Assembly: GCA_027365525.1 (NCBI GenBank)
Contig: DAHXMJ010000021.1
Span: forward strand, 1 to 36,632
DNA: 36,632 bases
Direction: 5' to 3'
From: Acidithiobacillus sp.
GTDB lineage: Bacteria; Pseudomonadota; Gammaproteobacteria; Acidithiobacillales; Acidithiobacillaceae
In this document: piece by piece, positions 6,810 to 16,415 of the stretch
Numbering within the stretch: the first letter of the stretch is position 1
How the letters are laid out: each line of letters begins with the position of its first letter
Translations under genes and position numbers: made by a program
The notes under the pieces: model-generated
What the model was told of the DNA's origin: nothing
Database searches by the model: none
The model's input: the letters and a program-made list of their open reading frames with translations, nothing else

Positions 6810-8189
6810 GGAAGAGCGGAGCCAGAGCCATAGACCCGGCCCTCCGGGATGCCCCCTTGCCCATGGGGCAGTATAGAAACCAAGGATCAGGACCAGACGC
6901 CCTTCCGGATCCCACAGGAGCGGTACCGAGTCGCGCAGAAAAGGAGGGACGCCGGCCTCTAGCAGCAGTTTCTTCACCGGACGGTGCCGACCGTTCCCGT
7001 CTATGTAGCTCTCCCCTGGGCATCGACTCCGCCAGTGCAGCAGGTGGGGAAGAGCCAGGGGATTCAGATGGTGGGCCCCCGGAGACGGGGCCGGTCCGGG
7101 AGGCAGGGTACCCCGGTCCACTTCCCAGGCAAAAAATCCTCCCACCCCGCTGTCACCACTGCGTGCCCAGTCCTGGCTGGAGAACTCCGGAAATGCGGAC
7201 GCTGCATGCCAGAGCCAGAGCCTACCCCCCTGGAGCCAAGCCTGTCCTCCCTTCCACTCGATGCACCGCCCTCCCCGGCCGTCACCGAGGTGCAGGCGGA
7301 GACGTTCCAGAGCTGCCCGTTCGGGAACGGCAACCCCCTGGTACCGGATCCAGTGGCGCAGGAAAACCCGCAGGACGGCCGGTTCCATCTCCAGCAGGAA
7401 AGCCACCGGAAGACCAGGGCGGGGGCGGCCTGCCTCGATCCCTGGAAAGCGCCGCCGGAGACCGGCAAGGCGGTCCACAAACCACCAGGATTCCGTCTGG
7501 AGCGCATCACCCAGGTTTTCTGCGGTGCGGGCCAGGACCCGGGATGCCTGGGTCCATCCCAAGGCTTCCAGGCGGGGCAGCAGGTCCCTGCGGATCCGGG
7601 TACGGGCAAAACGATCCTCCTGGTTGGCGGGATCTTCCCGCCAGGGAATGCCAAGCGCACGGAGATAGGCGCGCAAGTCCTCCCGCCCCAGATCAAGGAA
7701 GGGCCGGGCGAGGGTTCCGGCTCCCAGGGGGCGGAGGGACGGCATGGCAGCCAGACCTTCCAGACCGGAACCCCTGAGGAGCTGCAGCAGAAGGGTTTCT
7801 GCCTGGTCATCCCGGTGCTGTGCAACGAGCAGGAAATCCCCTGGACGGAGCCGGGAGGAAAGCAGGGCGTAGCGCCCCCGCCGCGCAGCGTCCTCAGGGC
7901 CCTCTCCCTCCGGCGTGCCTTCCAGCCGCAGCACGGTGCAGGGTACTCCCAGGCCTTCCGCCACCCGCCGGCACTCTTCGGCCCAGAGGGCACTTCCGGA
8001 GTGCCAGCCGTGATCCACATGTATGGCCTGGACCGGCTGGCCTATGCGGTGGAGCGCATGGAGCAGAGCGGTGGAATCCGCACCTCCGCTGTATGCAGCC
8101 CACAGGGGGCGCTGGGGCGGAAGCTCCCATTCCTCCCGGAGTTTTTTCCGGAGATGGTTCTCGAGATCAGGCGGCGCCAACGACGCCAT
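6801..8189 (-). CDS. tilS: tRNA(Ile)-lysidine synthase
   Basis: Uses ATP and lysine to convert C34 of the CAU-anticodon tRNA-Ile to lysidine, making it read AUA; this is an essential function. It has 462 aa against about 430 in E. coli. The N-terminal PP-loop is SGGADS at residues 34-39, followed by [10 protein letters not shown] and a C-terminal substrate-binding part. It overlaps the accA 3' end by 23 bp. I chose the ATG at 8189; an in-frame ATG at 8207 adds six residues (MSALCT). Neither has a strong SD, which suggests coupling to accA. It is the last gene of the long envelope/replication cluster and meets pyrC tail to tail. Confidence 0.92.
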   Translation of the reverse strand: MASLAPPDLENHLRKKLREEWELPPQRPLWAAYSGGADSTALLHALHRIGQPVQAIHVDHGWHSGSALWAEECRRVAEGLGVPCTVLRLEGTPEGEGPEDAARRGRYALLSSRLRPGDFLLVAQHRDDQAETLLLQLLRGSGLEGLAAMPSLRPLGAGTLARPFLDLGREDLRAYLRALGIPWREDPANQEDRFARTRIRRDLLPRLEALGWTQASRVLARTAENLGDALQTESWWFVDRLAGLRRRFPGIEAGRPRPGLPVAFLLEMEPAVLRVFLRHWIRYQGVAVPERAALERLRLHLGDGRGGRCIEWKGGQAWLQGGRLWLWHAASAFPEFSSQDWARSGDSGVGGFFAWEVDRGTLPPGPAPSPGAHHLNPLALPHLLHWRSRCPGESYIDGNGRHRPVKKLLLEAGVPPFLRDSVPLLWDPEGRLVLILGFYTAPWARGHPGGPGLWLWLRSSSG

Positions 8190-9117
8190 AGTGCATAAGG
8201 CGCTCATAACGCCGGGCAAGCAGCCGGGACTGCTCCAGCCCTCCCAGTTCCTCCAGCGCATGCTCCAGTCGGCCGCCCAGTTCGGCAAACACGGCTTCCG
8301 GCTCACGATGGGCTCCTCCCAGTGGTTCTGGGACAATCTCATCCGCAAGGCCCATGCTGTGCAGCCGGCGGGCCGTGATTCCCAGTGTTTCCGCTGCCTC
8401 TGATGCTTTTCCCGCATCCTTCCAGAGGATTGAGGCACAGCCTTCCGGAGAAATGACCGAATAGACGCTGTACTCAAGCATGAACAGGCTGTCGGCCACA
8501 CCGATGGCGAGTGCCCCCCCCGAGCCGCCCTCGCCGATCACCACCGAAATCACCGGAACCGGAAGATCCGACAGAACGGCCAGATTCCGGGCTATTGCCT
8601 CACTCTGCCCACGCTCTTCTGCCCCAATGCCGGGGTACGCTCCAGGCGTATCAATAAAGGTCAGGACCGGCAAACGGAAACGCTCGGCCAGCCGCATCAG
8701 CCGCAGTGCCTTTCGGTATCCCTCTGGTCTCGGCATGCCGAAATTCCGCAGGATTTTCTCGCGGGTATCCCGCCCTTTCTGGTGGCCCATCCATACCACC
8801 CCACGCCCCCGGAACCTTGCAAGGCCCCCTACTATCGCCTGGTCGTCGGCAAAGGCACGGTCGCCGGCCAGTATCTGGACATCCTCGAACAGCGCCTGCA
8901 CATAATCCTGTGTATAAGGCCGCTGCGGATGGCGTGCCACCTGAACGGTCTGCCAGGCACCCAGACGGCTGTAAAGCCGCTGCAGCTCCTTGCGCGCCTT
9001 GCCTTCCAGACGCCGGATATCCTCTTCAATTCCGGGCTGATTCAGGGCTTTCAGTTCTTCCACCTTGCCTTCCAGCTCGGCAAGGGGCTGCTCAAAATCC
9101 AGATAGTGCAGTTTCAT
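8167..9117 (-). CDS. accA: Acetyl-CoA carboxylase carboxyltransferase subunit alpha
   Basis: With AccD it forms the carboxyltransferase that moves CO2 from biotin to acetyl-CoA, giving malonyl-CoA for fatty-acid synthesis. It has 316 aa, normal for AccA. An N-terminal helical segment ([16 protein letters not shown]) is followed by the crotonase-like core with [43 protein letters not shown] and [15 protein letters not shown]. The ATG at 9117 has AGGAG 9 nt upstream, located inside the end of dnaE. The 26-bp overlap with dnaE suggests coupled expression of replication and lipid synthesis genes, an order known from E. coli. Confidence 0.97.
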   Translation of the reverse strand: MKLHYLDFEQPLAELEGKVEELKALNQPGIEEDIRRLEGKARKELQRLYSRLGAWQTVQVARHPQRPYTQDYVQALFEDVQILAGDRAFADDQAIVGGLARFRGRGVVWMGHQKGRDTREKILRNFGMPRPEGYRKALRLMRLAERFRLPVLTFIDTPGAYPGIGAEERGQSEAIARNLAVLSDLPVPVISVVIGEGGSGGALAIGVADSLFMLEYSVYSVISPEGCASILWKDAGKASEAAETLGITARRLHSMGLADEIVPEPLGGAHREPEAVFAELGGRLEHALEELGGLEQSRLLARRYERLMHYGVVGAA

Positions 9118-12100
9118 GCAGGAATCTCCTAGGTTCAGGCGGTGTACGCAGGCGGCTTTCTGGCGGCACCGGCTCCCGGAATCCATTTTTCCCCACAGTG
9201 CGCCAGGTCCAGTGCTGCCGTTCTGGTGGAACCAGCCGGTCCAGGGCTTCCATAAACGCGTTTGTAGGGGTAATGGACCAGCCAGGAGCCACTTCCAGGA
9301 GGGCCAAAAATTCCCCGGCCACCTGCAGCCGCAGCCGGATACGTACCGGACCGCTCCCGTACGGGCGCAGGCATTCGGCAAGATCCATAGCCCCGAGACC
9401 GCCGGGAAGATCCAGTTCTACGCTCTCCGCCAGTTCTCTGCGTGCCCCTTCTAGGGAAAACAGCCGCTGCGCGTTCAGGCGGAGTCCACCGGAGAACTGG
9501 TCTTCCGCCAAATCTCCGAAAACAAGAACCGGGACATCGTCCACCAGCGCCAGCCGCGAGCCGTTCCAGATTTCGGAAAAGATCACCACATCCACGCGGC
9601 CAGTTTCGTCTTCCAGGGTCACAAAGTGGATACGGTCACCCTTGCGCGTCCGCGTGCTGCGACGCGCGACCGGCAGTCCTGCCACCAGGACTCCTGTCCT
9701 TTCAGAGAGACTCCCCAGTGGAGTCACGCCCATATTCTGCAGGGTCTGGCGGAATTCTGCCATGGGGTGGCCGCTCAGATAAAGCCCCAGACTTTCCCGC
9801 TCGCCCCTGAGAGTATCGGCCAGATTCCAGGACGGATTATCGACCCATGCCGGGGGCGCCGGGCTGCTCTCTTGGGCGCCGAACAGAGAGGACTGGGCAC
9901 TTTCGGCAAGACGCTGGGCCTGGGCAGCGTTTTCCAGAAACAGGTCCAGTGAGGCCAGCAGCCGGCCACGGGCTCCACCCCAGAGATCCAGGGCTCCTGC
10001 CCGGATCAGGGCTTCGAGGCTGCGGCGGTTCAGTTTCTGGCCGTCCACCTGGCAGAGAAAGCCATAAAAATCCGGGAACCCGTCCACGTCACGCACCTGG
10101 AGGATGGCCTGTACGGCAGCCCGACCGAGTCCCTTGATGGCCCCCAGTCCATAGCGGATACCGTTTTCTTCCGGCTGGAACGCAAGACGGCTGCGCCCCA
10201 CACAGGGAGGAAGCAGGGTTATACCCATTCGCCGGCACTCCCCGATCATGGCGACCACCTTATCCGTATGGTCCATGTCGGCCGTGAGCACTGCTGCCAT
10301 AAACTCCAGGGGGTAGTGGGCCTTCAGGTAAGCGGTCTGATACGAAACAAGAGCATATGCCGCCGAGTGGGACTTGTTGAAACCGTATTCGGCAAATTTT
10401 TCCATGAGATCGAAGATCGCACCTGCCTGGTGTACGTCAATGGAATTTTTGGCTGCTCCGGCGAGGAAAATTTCACGCTGCTTGGCCATTTCCTCCGGCT
10501 TTTTCTTCCCCATGGCCCGACGCAGCAGGTCAGCCCCGCCCAGTGAATACCCGGCCAGCACCTGGGCGCACTGCATCACCTGTTCCTGATAGACAATGAC
10601 CCCATAAGTTTCCTTCAGGATCGGTGCAAGAGCAGGATGCGGATAGGTAACCGGCGCCCGGCCATGCTTGCGGGCAATGAAGTCGTCCACCATTCCCGAC
10701 TGCAGGGGGCCAGGGCGGAACAGTGCCACCAGCGCCACGATATCGCCGAAATTGTCTGGCTGCAGACGGCGGATGAGGTCACGCATCCCGGACGACTCCA
10801 GCTGGAAGACCGCCACCGTCTCCGTAGAGCGGAGCAGGTGGAAAGTCTTGGGATCATCCAGAGGAATTTTCTGAATGTCCAGAGGCGGCTCGCCACGACG
10901 GGCACGGTCAGCATTGATACCCGAAAGCGCCATGTCGATGATGGTCAGGGTTCGCAGACCGAGAAAATCAAATTTCACCAGGCCCATTTTTTCGACATCG
11001 TCCTTGTCGAGCTGGGTGACGTTGCCGCCGTTTTCCGAACCATCGGTGAAGAGGGGCAGCCTGTCGGCGAGCGGTTCCGGAGAAATGACCACGCCACCCG
11101 CATGGGTAGAGGCATGGCGGGGCAACCCTTCCAGACGCAGGGCAATGTCCAGGAGTTCCCGGACATCATCCTCTTCTGCCTGGCGCCGGCGCAGCTCCTC
11201 GGATTCCGCCATGGCCTTTGCCAGAGTCATGCCCAAATCCGCAGGGACAAGCTTGGCCATCTGGTCGACGAATCCATAGGGAAGATTCATGACCCGGCCT
11301 ACATCGCGGACCACTGCCCGGGCCTTCATCGTTCCAAATGTAATGATCTGGCCCACCCGCTCGCGCCCGTATTTTTCCGCCACATACTGGATGACCCGGT
11401 CCCGCTGGTCCATGCAGAAATCAACGTCAAAGTCCGGCATGGACACCCGCTCCGGATTCAGGAAACGCTCGAACAGGAGAGCGTTGGCCAAGGGATCAAG
11501 ATCCGTGATCCGCAGCGCATAGGCGACCAGCGAACCGGCTCCGGATCCGCGTCCAGGGCCTACCGGTACCCCGTTGTCCTTGGCCCACTGGATAAAATCC
11601 GCCACGATCAGGAAATATCCTGGAAAGCCCATCTGCTCGATGACATCCACCTCCCGCAGAAGCCGCTCGCGGTAGGGCAGCGCAGCGGGACCCTTAATGC
11701 CAAGTCCTTCCAGCCGCTCCTCCAGCCCCCGCTGGGCCGCCTGGCGGAAATACTGCGGCAGGGGGGTGCCGTCAGGCGTTGGATAGTCGGGCAGGGTATA
11801 GTGTCCAAGGGTCAGTTCCAGATTGCAGCGTCGGGCGATCTCGACCGTGTTCTGGCATGCTTCCGGCAGATCGGCAAACCGTCGCCACATTTCATCTGGT
11901 CCTGGTAGACAGTGGCCTGGATTGAAGCGTCGGGGCCGCCGCTCATCACCTAGGGTATGTCCGGAAGCAATGCACTGCCGGGCATCAAAGGCGGAAAAAT
12001 CCTCCGGATCCAGAAAATGTGCGTTGTTGCTGGCCACTACCGGCAGATCTAGTTTCTCTGCGAGGTCCAGGACTGCCCCATTGAGCTGTTCCTGGCCTGG

Positions 12101-12619
12101 CTCCCCGTTGCGCTGGATTTCCAGATAGAAGCGGTCGGGGAAAAGCGCTGCATACGAGCGAGCCAGCGCTTCGGCCGCCTGCGGATTTCCTGGAAGACAA
12201 CGGCCAATTTCTCCCCGGCCCGCGGCAGACAGCGCAATGAGCCCCCCGTGATGCTCAGACAGCCATTCCCGGCAGATCTGGGGCTTTCCCCCGGCCATTC
12301 CCTCCAGATAGGCTCTGCTCAGCAGGCGGCTGAGATTCCGGAATCCTCCCCGGTCCATGCACAGAAGAACCAGCCCTGAAGGCTCCTGCGGATGCTCCCC
12401 ATCATGCACCCAGACCTCACTGCCGACAATGGGCTTGATCCCTGCCGCACGGGCGGCCGAATAGAATTTCACAAGGGCAAAAAGATTGGCATGGTCGGTC
12501 AGTGCTACGGCTGGCATTCCGGACTCGGCGCAGCGGGCCACCAGCTTCCGGACTGGGATAATTCCGTCTTCCAGGGAAAATTCCGAATGAACGTGCAGAT
12601 GGACGAAACTAGGTTCCAT
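9092..12619 (-). CDS. dnaE: DNA polymerase III subunit alpha
   Basis: Replicative polymerase catalytic subunit, 1175 aa (E. coli 1160). The N-terminal PHP domain opens [13 protein letters not shown]. The catalytic aspartates are D396 and D398 in PDFDVDF and D551 in VKFDFLG. The helix-hairpin-helix region is followed by a beta-clamp motif QSSLF (909-913), an OB-fold ([12 protein letters not shown] onward) and the C-terminal tau-binding region. The PHP metal site is partly lost (see findings), as is usual where a separate DnaQ proofreader exists. The ATG at 12619 has GGAG 9 nt upstream and overlaps the rnhB stop by 11 bp. The longer in-frame opening from 12976 runs antiparallel in frame through rnhB and is not used. 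Confidence 0.98.
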   Translation of the reverse strand: MEPSFVHLHVHSEFSLEDGIIPVRKLVARCAESGMPAVALTDHANLFALVKFYSAARAAGIKPIVGSEVWVHDGEHPQEPSGLVLLCMDRGGFRNLSRLLSRAYLEGMAGGKPQICREWLSEHHGGLIALSAAGRGEIGRCLPGNPQAAEALARSYAALFPDRFYLEIQRNGEPGQEQLNGAVLDLAEKLDLPVVASNNAHFLDPEDFSAFDARQCIASGHTLGDERRPRRFNPGHCLPGPDEMWRRFADLPEACQNTVEIARRCNLELTLGHYTLPDYPTPDGTPLPQYFRQAAQRGLEERLEGLGIKGPAALPYRERLLREVDVIEQMGFPGYFLIVADFIQWAKDNGVPVGPGRGSGAGSLVAYALRITDLDPLANALLFERFLNPERVSMPDFDVDFCMDQRDRVIQYVAEKYGRERVGQIITFGTMKARAVVRDVGRVMNLPYGFVDQMAKLVPADLGMTLAKAMAESEELRRRQAEEDDVRELLDIALRLEGLPRHASTHAGGVVISPEPLADRLPLFTDGSENGGNVTQLDKDDVEKMGLVKFDFLGLRTLTIIDMALSGINADRARRGEPPLDIQKIPLDDPKTFHLLRSTETVAVFQLESSGMRDLIRRLQPDNFGDIVALVALFRPGPLQSGMVDDFIARKHGRAPVTYPHPALAPILKETYGVIVYQEQVMQCAQVLAGYSLGGADLLRRAMGKKKPEEMAKQREIFLAGAAKNSIDVHQAGAIFDLMEKFAEYGFNKSHSAAYALVSYQTAYLKAHYPLEFMAAVLTADMDHTDKVVAMIGECRRMGITLLPPCVGRSRLAFQPEENGIRYGLGAIKGLGRAAVQAILQVRDVDGFPDFYGFLCQVDGQKLNRRSLEALIRAGALDLWGGARGRLLASLDLFLENAAQAQRLAESAQSSLFGAQESSPAPPAWVDNPSWNLADTLRGERESLGLYLSGHPMAEFRQTLQNMGVTPLGSLSERTGVLVAGLPVARRSTRTRKGDRIHFVTLEDETGRVDVVIFSEIWNGSRLALVDDVPVLVFGDLAEDQFSGGLRLNAQRLFSLEGARRELAESVELDLPGGLGAMDLAECLRPYGSGPVRIRLRLQVAGEFLALLEVAPGWSITPTNAFMEALDRLVPPERQHWTWRTVGKNGFREPVPPESRLRTPPEPRRFLHETALSGF

Positions 12620-13193
12620 GGCCCATTCTCCCTGTCCGTGCGACCGGTCCAAAATCCCTCCGGTGAAATGGCGTGGGCCCATAACGTCCAAGGGCCTCCA
12701 CATGACGGGCCGTCGGATAGCCGCTGTGCGCGGCAAACCCATACAACGGATAGTGCCTGTCCAGAATCCGCATCTCCCGGTCACGGGCCACCTTGGCCAG
12801 AATGCTGGCCGCAGCAATGGCATCAATGATGCCATCACCCTGGATGACTGGTTCGGCCTTCCAGTGGGGCAGAACCCGGTTTCCATCCACCAGAATCCGG
12901 GCCGGCCGACAGGGCAGGTGCGCGAGGGCGCGATCCATGGCCCGCAGGGTGGCATGCAGGATATTGTAGCGCGCAATTTCCCATGTCCCCGCAGAGACGA
13001 TGGCCCAGGCCAGTGCCTCCTCCCGGATTTTCTGGGCCAAGGCTTCCCGCCGGATGGGCGCCAGTTTTTTTGAGTCCCTGAGGCCTGGCAGTGGCCGCGA
13101 CAGCACGACTGCAGCTACAGTCACCGGCCCGGCCAGCGGCCCCCTACCCGCCTCGTCCACACCCGCCACCCCAGGACCCAGATGCTCAAGCAC
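12609..13193 (-). CDS. rnhB: Ribonuclease HII
   Basis: Removes RNA from RNA-DNA hybrids and initiates excision of misincorporated ribonucleotides. The catalytic signature is GVDEAGRGPLAGPV, with a second acidic residue in LRDSKKLA and later aspartates in ILVDGN and AIAAASILAKVARDR. With the GTG start at 13193 the protein is 194 aa, matching E. coli (198). That GTG has GGGAG 9 nt upstream and overlaps the lpxB stop by 8 bp. The longer ATG at 13259 would overlap lpxB by 74 bp and add a basic, non-conserved tail, so I rejected it. Confidence 0.95.
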   Translation of the reverse strand: MLEHLGPGVAGVDEAGRGPLAGPVTVAAVVLSRPLPGLRDSKKLAPIRREALAQKIREEALAWAIVSAGTWEIARYNILHATLRAMDRALAHLPCRPARILVDGNRVLPHWKAEPVIQGDGIIDAIAAASILAKVARDREMRILDRHYPLYGFAAHSGYPTARHVEALGRYGPTPFHRRDFGPVARTGRMGHGT

Positions 13194-14331
13194 CGGCCGG
13201 TTCTCCCAGGAGGATCTGCCGCAGGCCCTGGGCAACTGCTTCCTCCGAATCACCCTCAAGCAGGGCCCGCAGGGAACGTAGCGCCTTCACCTGCGAATCG
13301 CCCTCACCCTGAAGCAGCTCCTCGAGCAGGGCGGCGATCTGGCCGGGGTCGACCTCCTCCTGGAGCAGTTCCGGGTAGATGCGCCGGCCAAGAAGCAGGT
13401 TGGGGAGGGCCACGAAGGGAACCCGGACCAGCCAGCGTGCCACGCGGTAGGTCAGGGCCTGCATGGCATAGACTACCACAGCTGGCCGGGCCATGAGTGC
13501 CGTTTCCAGAGTGGCGGTCCCTGAAGCGACCACTACGAGGTTGGCAGCAGCCAGCACATCCGTACTCCGCCCTGCCACCTGGACGATTCCGGCTCCGGCC
13601 GGTCCGGCACACTCAAGCCACTGGTCCGCCAGTTCTTCCCGGGCCAGGGCGACGACAGTACACAGGTCTGGGTGGCGCTGGCGCAGCCTCACGGCCGCCT
13701 CGGCCATGGGCCGGGCGAGCCGGGCAATCTCGCTACGCCGGCTGCCGGGTAACAAGGCCAGTACCGGACCTTCTGCCGGCAGTCGCAGTGCCTGCCGGGC
13801 AGCCTCCCGCTCCGCGGCCGCAGCCGTTGCGGCGAGAAGTGGATGGGGCAGCACCTGGGCTGGGATCCCGGCCTCGGCGTAGATGGGGCGCTCAAAAGGA
13901 AACAGCAGAAACATCCGGTCCACTACTTCCCGGATCCTGTGAATCCGGTGCTGCCTCCAGGCCCATATCTGGGGTCCAACAATATACAGGACCCGGATTC
14001 CAAGCCTTTTGGCCTCACGAGCCACCCGTAAATTGAAGGCAGGGTGGTCGACCAGTACCACAGCATCCGGACGCTCCTGGTTCAGATAACGGACAACCTG
14101 GCTGTACAGCCGCCGCAGGGCGCCATAGTGGCGCAGGACTTCCACCAGGCCCATAACCGCCAGTACTTCCCCATCCGCCACCTCCTTTACTCCTGCGGCG
14201 GCAAGACGTGGCCCCACAATTCCACTCCACTGCGCGGTAATTCCGGCCCGGGCACAGCGCTCGAGTATGTCTATGCCAAGGGTTTCCCCGGAGCGTTCCA
14301 CGGCCACCAGAAACACCCGGGGCACAGCCAT
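13186..14331 (-). CDS. lpxB: Lipid-A-disaccharide synthase
   Basis: A GT19 glycosyltransferase condensing UDP-2,3-diacyl-sugar with lipid X to form the beta-1,6 disaccharide of lipid A, acting at the inner face of the cytoplasmic membrane. It has 381 aa. Conserved parts include PQIWAWRQHRIHRI, LLPGSRRSEIARL, VASGTATLE and LPNLLLGR. The usual N-terminal AGEASGD motif reads AVERSGE (residues 10-16). The DAPDFN motif reads DHPAFN, with the key aspartate kept at D95. In this operon its substrates probably carry a 3-amide rather than a 3-ester. Its ATG overlaps the gnnB stop (TGATG); no independent SD is visible. Confidence 0.94.
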   Translation of the reverse strand: MAVPRVFLVAVERSGETLGIDILERCARAGITAQWSGIVGPRLAAAGVKEVADGEVLAVMGLVEVLRHYGALRRLYSQVVRYLNQERPDAVVLVDHPAFNLRVAREAKRLGIRVLYIVGPQIWAWRQHRIHRIREVVDRMFLLFPFERPIYAEAGIPAQVLPHPLLAATAAAAEREAARQALRLPAEGPVLALLPGSRRSEIARLARPMAEAAVRLRQRHPDLCTVVALAREELADQWLECAGPAGAGIVQVAGRSTDVLAAANLVVVASGTATLETALMARPAVVVYAMQALTYRVARWLVRVPFVALPNLLLGRRIYPELLQEEVDPGQIAALLEELLQGEGDSQVKALRSLRALLEGDSEEAVAQGLRQILLGEPAGA

Positions 14332-15440
14332 CAGACCGCCAGATGCTGCCGGATGACGCTGGCGATGTGCTCGACCTGCTCCTCCCGTAGCTCCGGAAAC
14401 ATGGGCAGGGAAAGAACGTTTCCGCTCAGGAAGTCCGATATCGGACAGGAGGCCGGAGGCAGATCGGCGAAGGCGCGCTGCCGGTGACCCGGGATAGGAT
14501 AGTAAATGGCGCTGGCAATTCCGGCAGCCTGCAGGGCCACACGCAGTCTGTCCCGATCCCGGATCTGGAGGGTGTACTGGTGAAAAACATGCCCATAACC
14601 TTCCCGCCGTGGGGGGAGAACCAGGTCAAGATCTCCAAGGGCAGCGTCGTACAGGGCGGCAGCCCGCTGGCGTCCGGCAGTATATTCCTGGATCTGCGGC
14701 AGCAGACGGCACAGTATCAGGGCTTGGATTTCGTCCAGCCTGCTGTTGTAACCCAACACGTCATGGTGATAGGTTTTCCAGGATCCGTGGTTGCGCAGTC
14801 CCCGCAGCCGTTCCGCGAGATCACCGCTGCTGGTGACAACCATCCCACCGTCACCGGCCCCCCCTAGGTTCTTGCTTGGAAAGAAGGAAAAACAGCCCAG
14901 CTGTCCAAAGCTGCCCACCGGCCTGTCCCCTATGGTGGCTCCAATGGCCTGGGCACAGTCTTCCACCACAAGAAGCCCTTTCTCTTGTGCAAGGGCCATG
15001 AGGTCGTCCATCGGGGCTGGAAGACCGTAGAGATGGACCGGAATGATCGCCCGGGTCCGGGAGGTCATAGCCGCCTCTACCCCCTCGGGTGTGAGGGTGT
15101 AGTACCGGGGGTCAACATCCACAAACACCGGCGTGGCCCCCACATACCGTACGGCCTCTGCCGTCGCGATAAACGTAAAAGAGGGAACAATGACCTCGTC
15201 TCCCGGACCGATTTCGAGGGCCCGCAGTGCCAGCATCAGAGCGTCAGTTCCGGAGGCGCAGCCAATGCCATGCGCGGTCCCAGACAGGGTGGAAACCCTG
15301 CTTTCCAGTGCTCGCCCCTGTTCGCCCAGGATGAAGCTCGCCTGGTCGAGAATCTGGCCAATACCCTGCAGAATCGACTCGCGCAGGGGAGCAAAATGGC
15401 TGCGGAGATCCACCATGGGGATGGGTGAAGCTGATGGCAT
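14331..15440 (-). CDS. gnnB: UDP-GlcNAc3N transaminase GnnB (DegT/DnrJ/EryC1 family)
   Basis: A PLP enzyme, 369 aa, of the sugar aminotransferase family. D161 (VVEDCAQ) should bind the pyridine nitrogen and K190 (FPSKNLGG) is the Schiff-base lysine; GTDALMLAL contacts the phosphate. On its own it could be any sugar-nucleotide aminotransferase. Its place after gnnA and between lpxA and lpxB matches the A. ferrooxidans GnnB described by the Raetz group, which aminates 3-keto-UDP-GlcNAc with glutamate to give UDP-GlcNAc3N. The ATG at 15440 has a perfect AGGAGG 8 nt upstream, the best SD in this stretch, so it may be translated strongly. It lies 30 bp after gnnA. Confidence 0.88.
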   Translation of the reverse strand: MPSASPIPMVDLRSHFAPLRESILQGIGQILDQASFILGEQGRALESRVSTLSGTAHGIGCASGTDALMLALRALEIGPGDEVIVPSFTFIATAEAVRYVGATPVFVDVDPRYYTLTPEGVEAAMTSRTRAIIPVHLYGLPAPMDDLMALAQEKGLLVVEDCAQAIGATIGDRPVGSFGQLGCFSFFPSKNLGGAGDGGMVVTSSGDLAERLRGLRNHGSWKTYHHDVLGYNSRLDEIQALILCRLLPQIQEYTAGRQRAAALYDAALGDLDLVLPPRREGYGHVFHQYTLQIRDRDRLRVALQAAGIASAIYYPIPGHRQRAFADLPPASCPISDFLSGNVLSLPMFPELREEQVEHIASVIRQHLAV

Positions 15441-15470
15441 GGAATTTTCCTCCTGGAGGACACTAGGGGT

Positions 15471-16415
15471 TCAGGCTGGATGGAGAAAAGAGTCAACCGC
15501 GCGGCGCACGTCCAGGGCTGCCGCAAGCGCTTCCCGGCCGGCGGAGGCATCGCAAAGGATATCCCCCTCTCCAAGGACAGCAGCCAAAAAGGCCTGGATT
15601 TCCACTTCAAGGGCATCTGTACGGGGCAGATCCACCACGTCCCCGACCACACCCGGAATGCCTGGGACCGCCCCCGGGCCATGGCGGTAGAAAGTCAGCC
15701 GGTTCTGCAGGAAGTCCACCGAGGCATACCGGTCCTCCCAAAAAAGGCGCATGCGTCGTACCGGCTCGCGGACAGCACGGGATACGGCCAGATTCGCGAC
15801 GCTGCCGCTGTCGAGAGTAATCCAGGCGTTAGCCATGTCAGCCTGTGTCGTCACTGCTGCGACTCCCACAGCACGGATATCCCGGGGTCGGCAGCCTGTC
15901 AGCATCATCACCAGGTCAAGGTCATGAATCATGAGATCCATGATCACGTCCACATCCAGGGAACGGGGCTTGAAGGGAGCCAGACGTTCACCTTCTAGGT
16001 AGCGGGGGGGGCCGAATTCCTGGGTGCGCAGGTACTGCATAACCGGCTGCGCGCGCTCGATATGGCCGACCGCCAGCACACATCCCTGGTCACGGGCCAG
16101 CCGTATCAGTGCATCTGCTTCCTGGAGATCCAGGGTGAACGGCTTTTCCACCAGACAGTGGACCCGCTGCTCCAGGGCTTCCCGTGTCACCCCATAATGG
16201 GTAGAGGTTGGTGTGACCACTGAAATGGCATCCACCTCGGAAAACAGCGCCTCCGGCGATGAAAAAACCCGGCAGCCAAGTTCGGCAGCCACGTCCTGGG
16301 CACGGGAGACATCGGAATCGTAAATGCCCTGGAAGGCCGAGCAGCCGGCGTATTTCTGGGCGTGGAAACGGCCAAGGTGTCCGGCGCCAATCACGCCTGT
16401 ACGCAGATTTCTCAT
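15471..16415 (-). CDS. gnnA: UDP-GlcNAc 3-dehydrogenase GnnA (Gfo/Idh/MocA family)
   Basis: A 314-aa NAD-dependent oxidoreductase. The N-terminal Rossmann fold has VIGAGHLGRFHA (GxGxxG at 10-15), the family EKPF motif (residues 90-93) and a C-terminal sugar-binding alpha/beta domain with MDLMIHDLD. In A. ferrooxidans the gene at this position oxidises the 3-OH of UDP-GlcNAc for GnnB to aminate; I infer the same here from context and family. The ATG at 16415 overlaps the lpxA stop (ATGA). GGAGG lies upstream with a somewhat long 12-nt spacer. An in-frame ATG at 16484 would extend into lpxA and is rejected. Confidence 0.87.
   Translation of the reverse strand: MRNLRTGVIGAGHLGRFHAQKYAGCSAFQGIYDSDVSRAQDVAAELGCRVFSSPEALFSEVDAISVVTPTSTHYGVTREALEQRVHCLVEKPFTLDLQEADALIRLARDQGCVLAVGHIERAQPVMQYLRTQEFGPPRYLEGERLAPFKPRSLDVDVIMDLMIHDLDLVMMLTGCRPRDIRAVGVAAVTTQADMANAWITLDSGSVANLAVSRAVREPVRRMRLFWEDRYASVDFLQNRLTFYRHGPGAVPGIPGVVGDVVDLPRTDALEVEIQAFLAAVLGEGDILCDASAGREALAAALDVRRAVDSFLHPA

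Noticed and set aside
6984-8198. 404-codon plus-strand open frame antisense to tilS
   Set aside because: tilS carries the PP-loop and normal length; the plus frame is Pro/Gly/Arg-rich low-complexity translation.
8190-8501. Upstream extension of tilS into accA
   Set aside because: The extra residues are another frame of accA and are absent from the TilS family.
10637-11908. 423-codon plus-strand open frame antisense to dnaE
   Set aside because: Shadow of dnaE; no recognisable motif.
12620-12976. Upstream extension of dnaE by 119 codons
   Set aside because: The extension lies inside rnhB in another frame, while the ATG at 12619 has a good SD and gives the standard PHP start.
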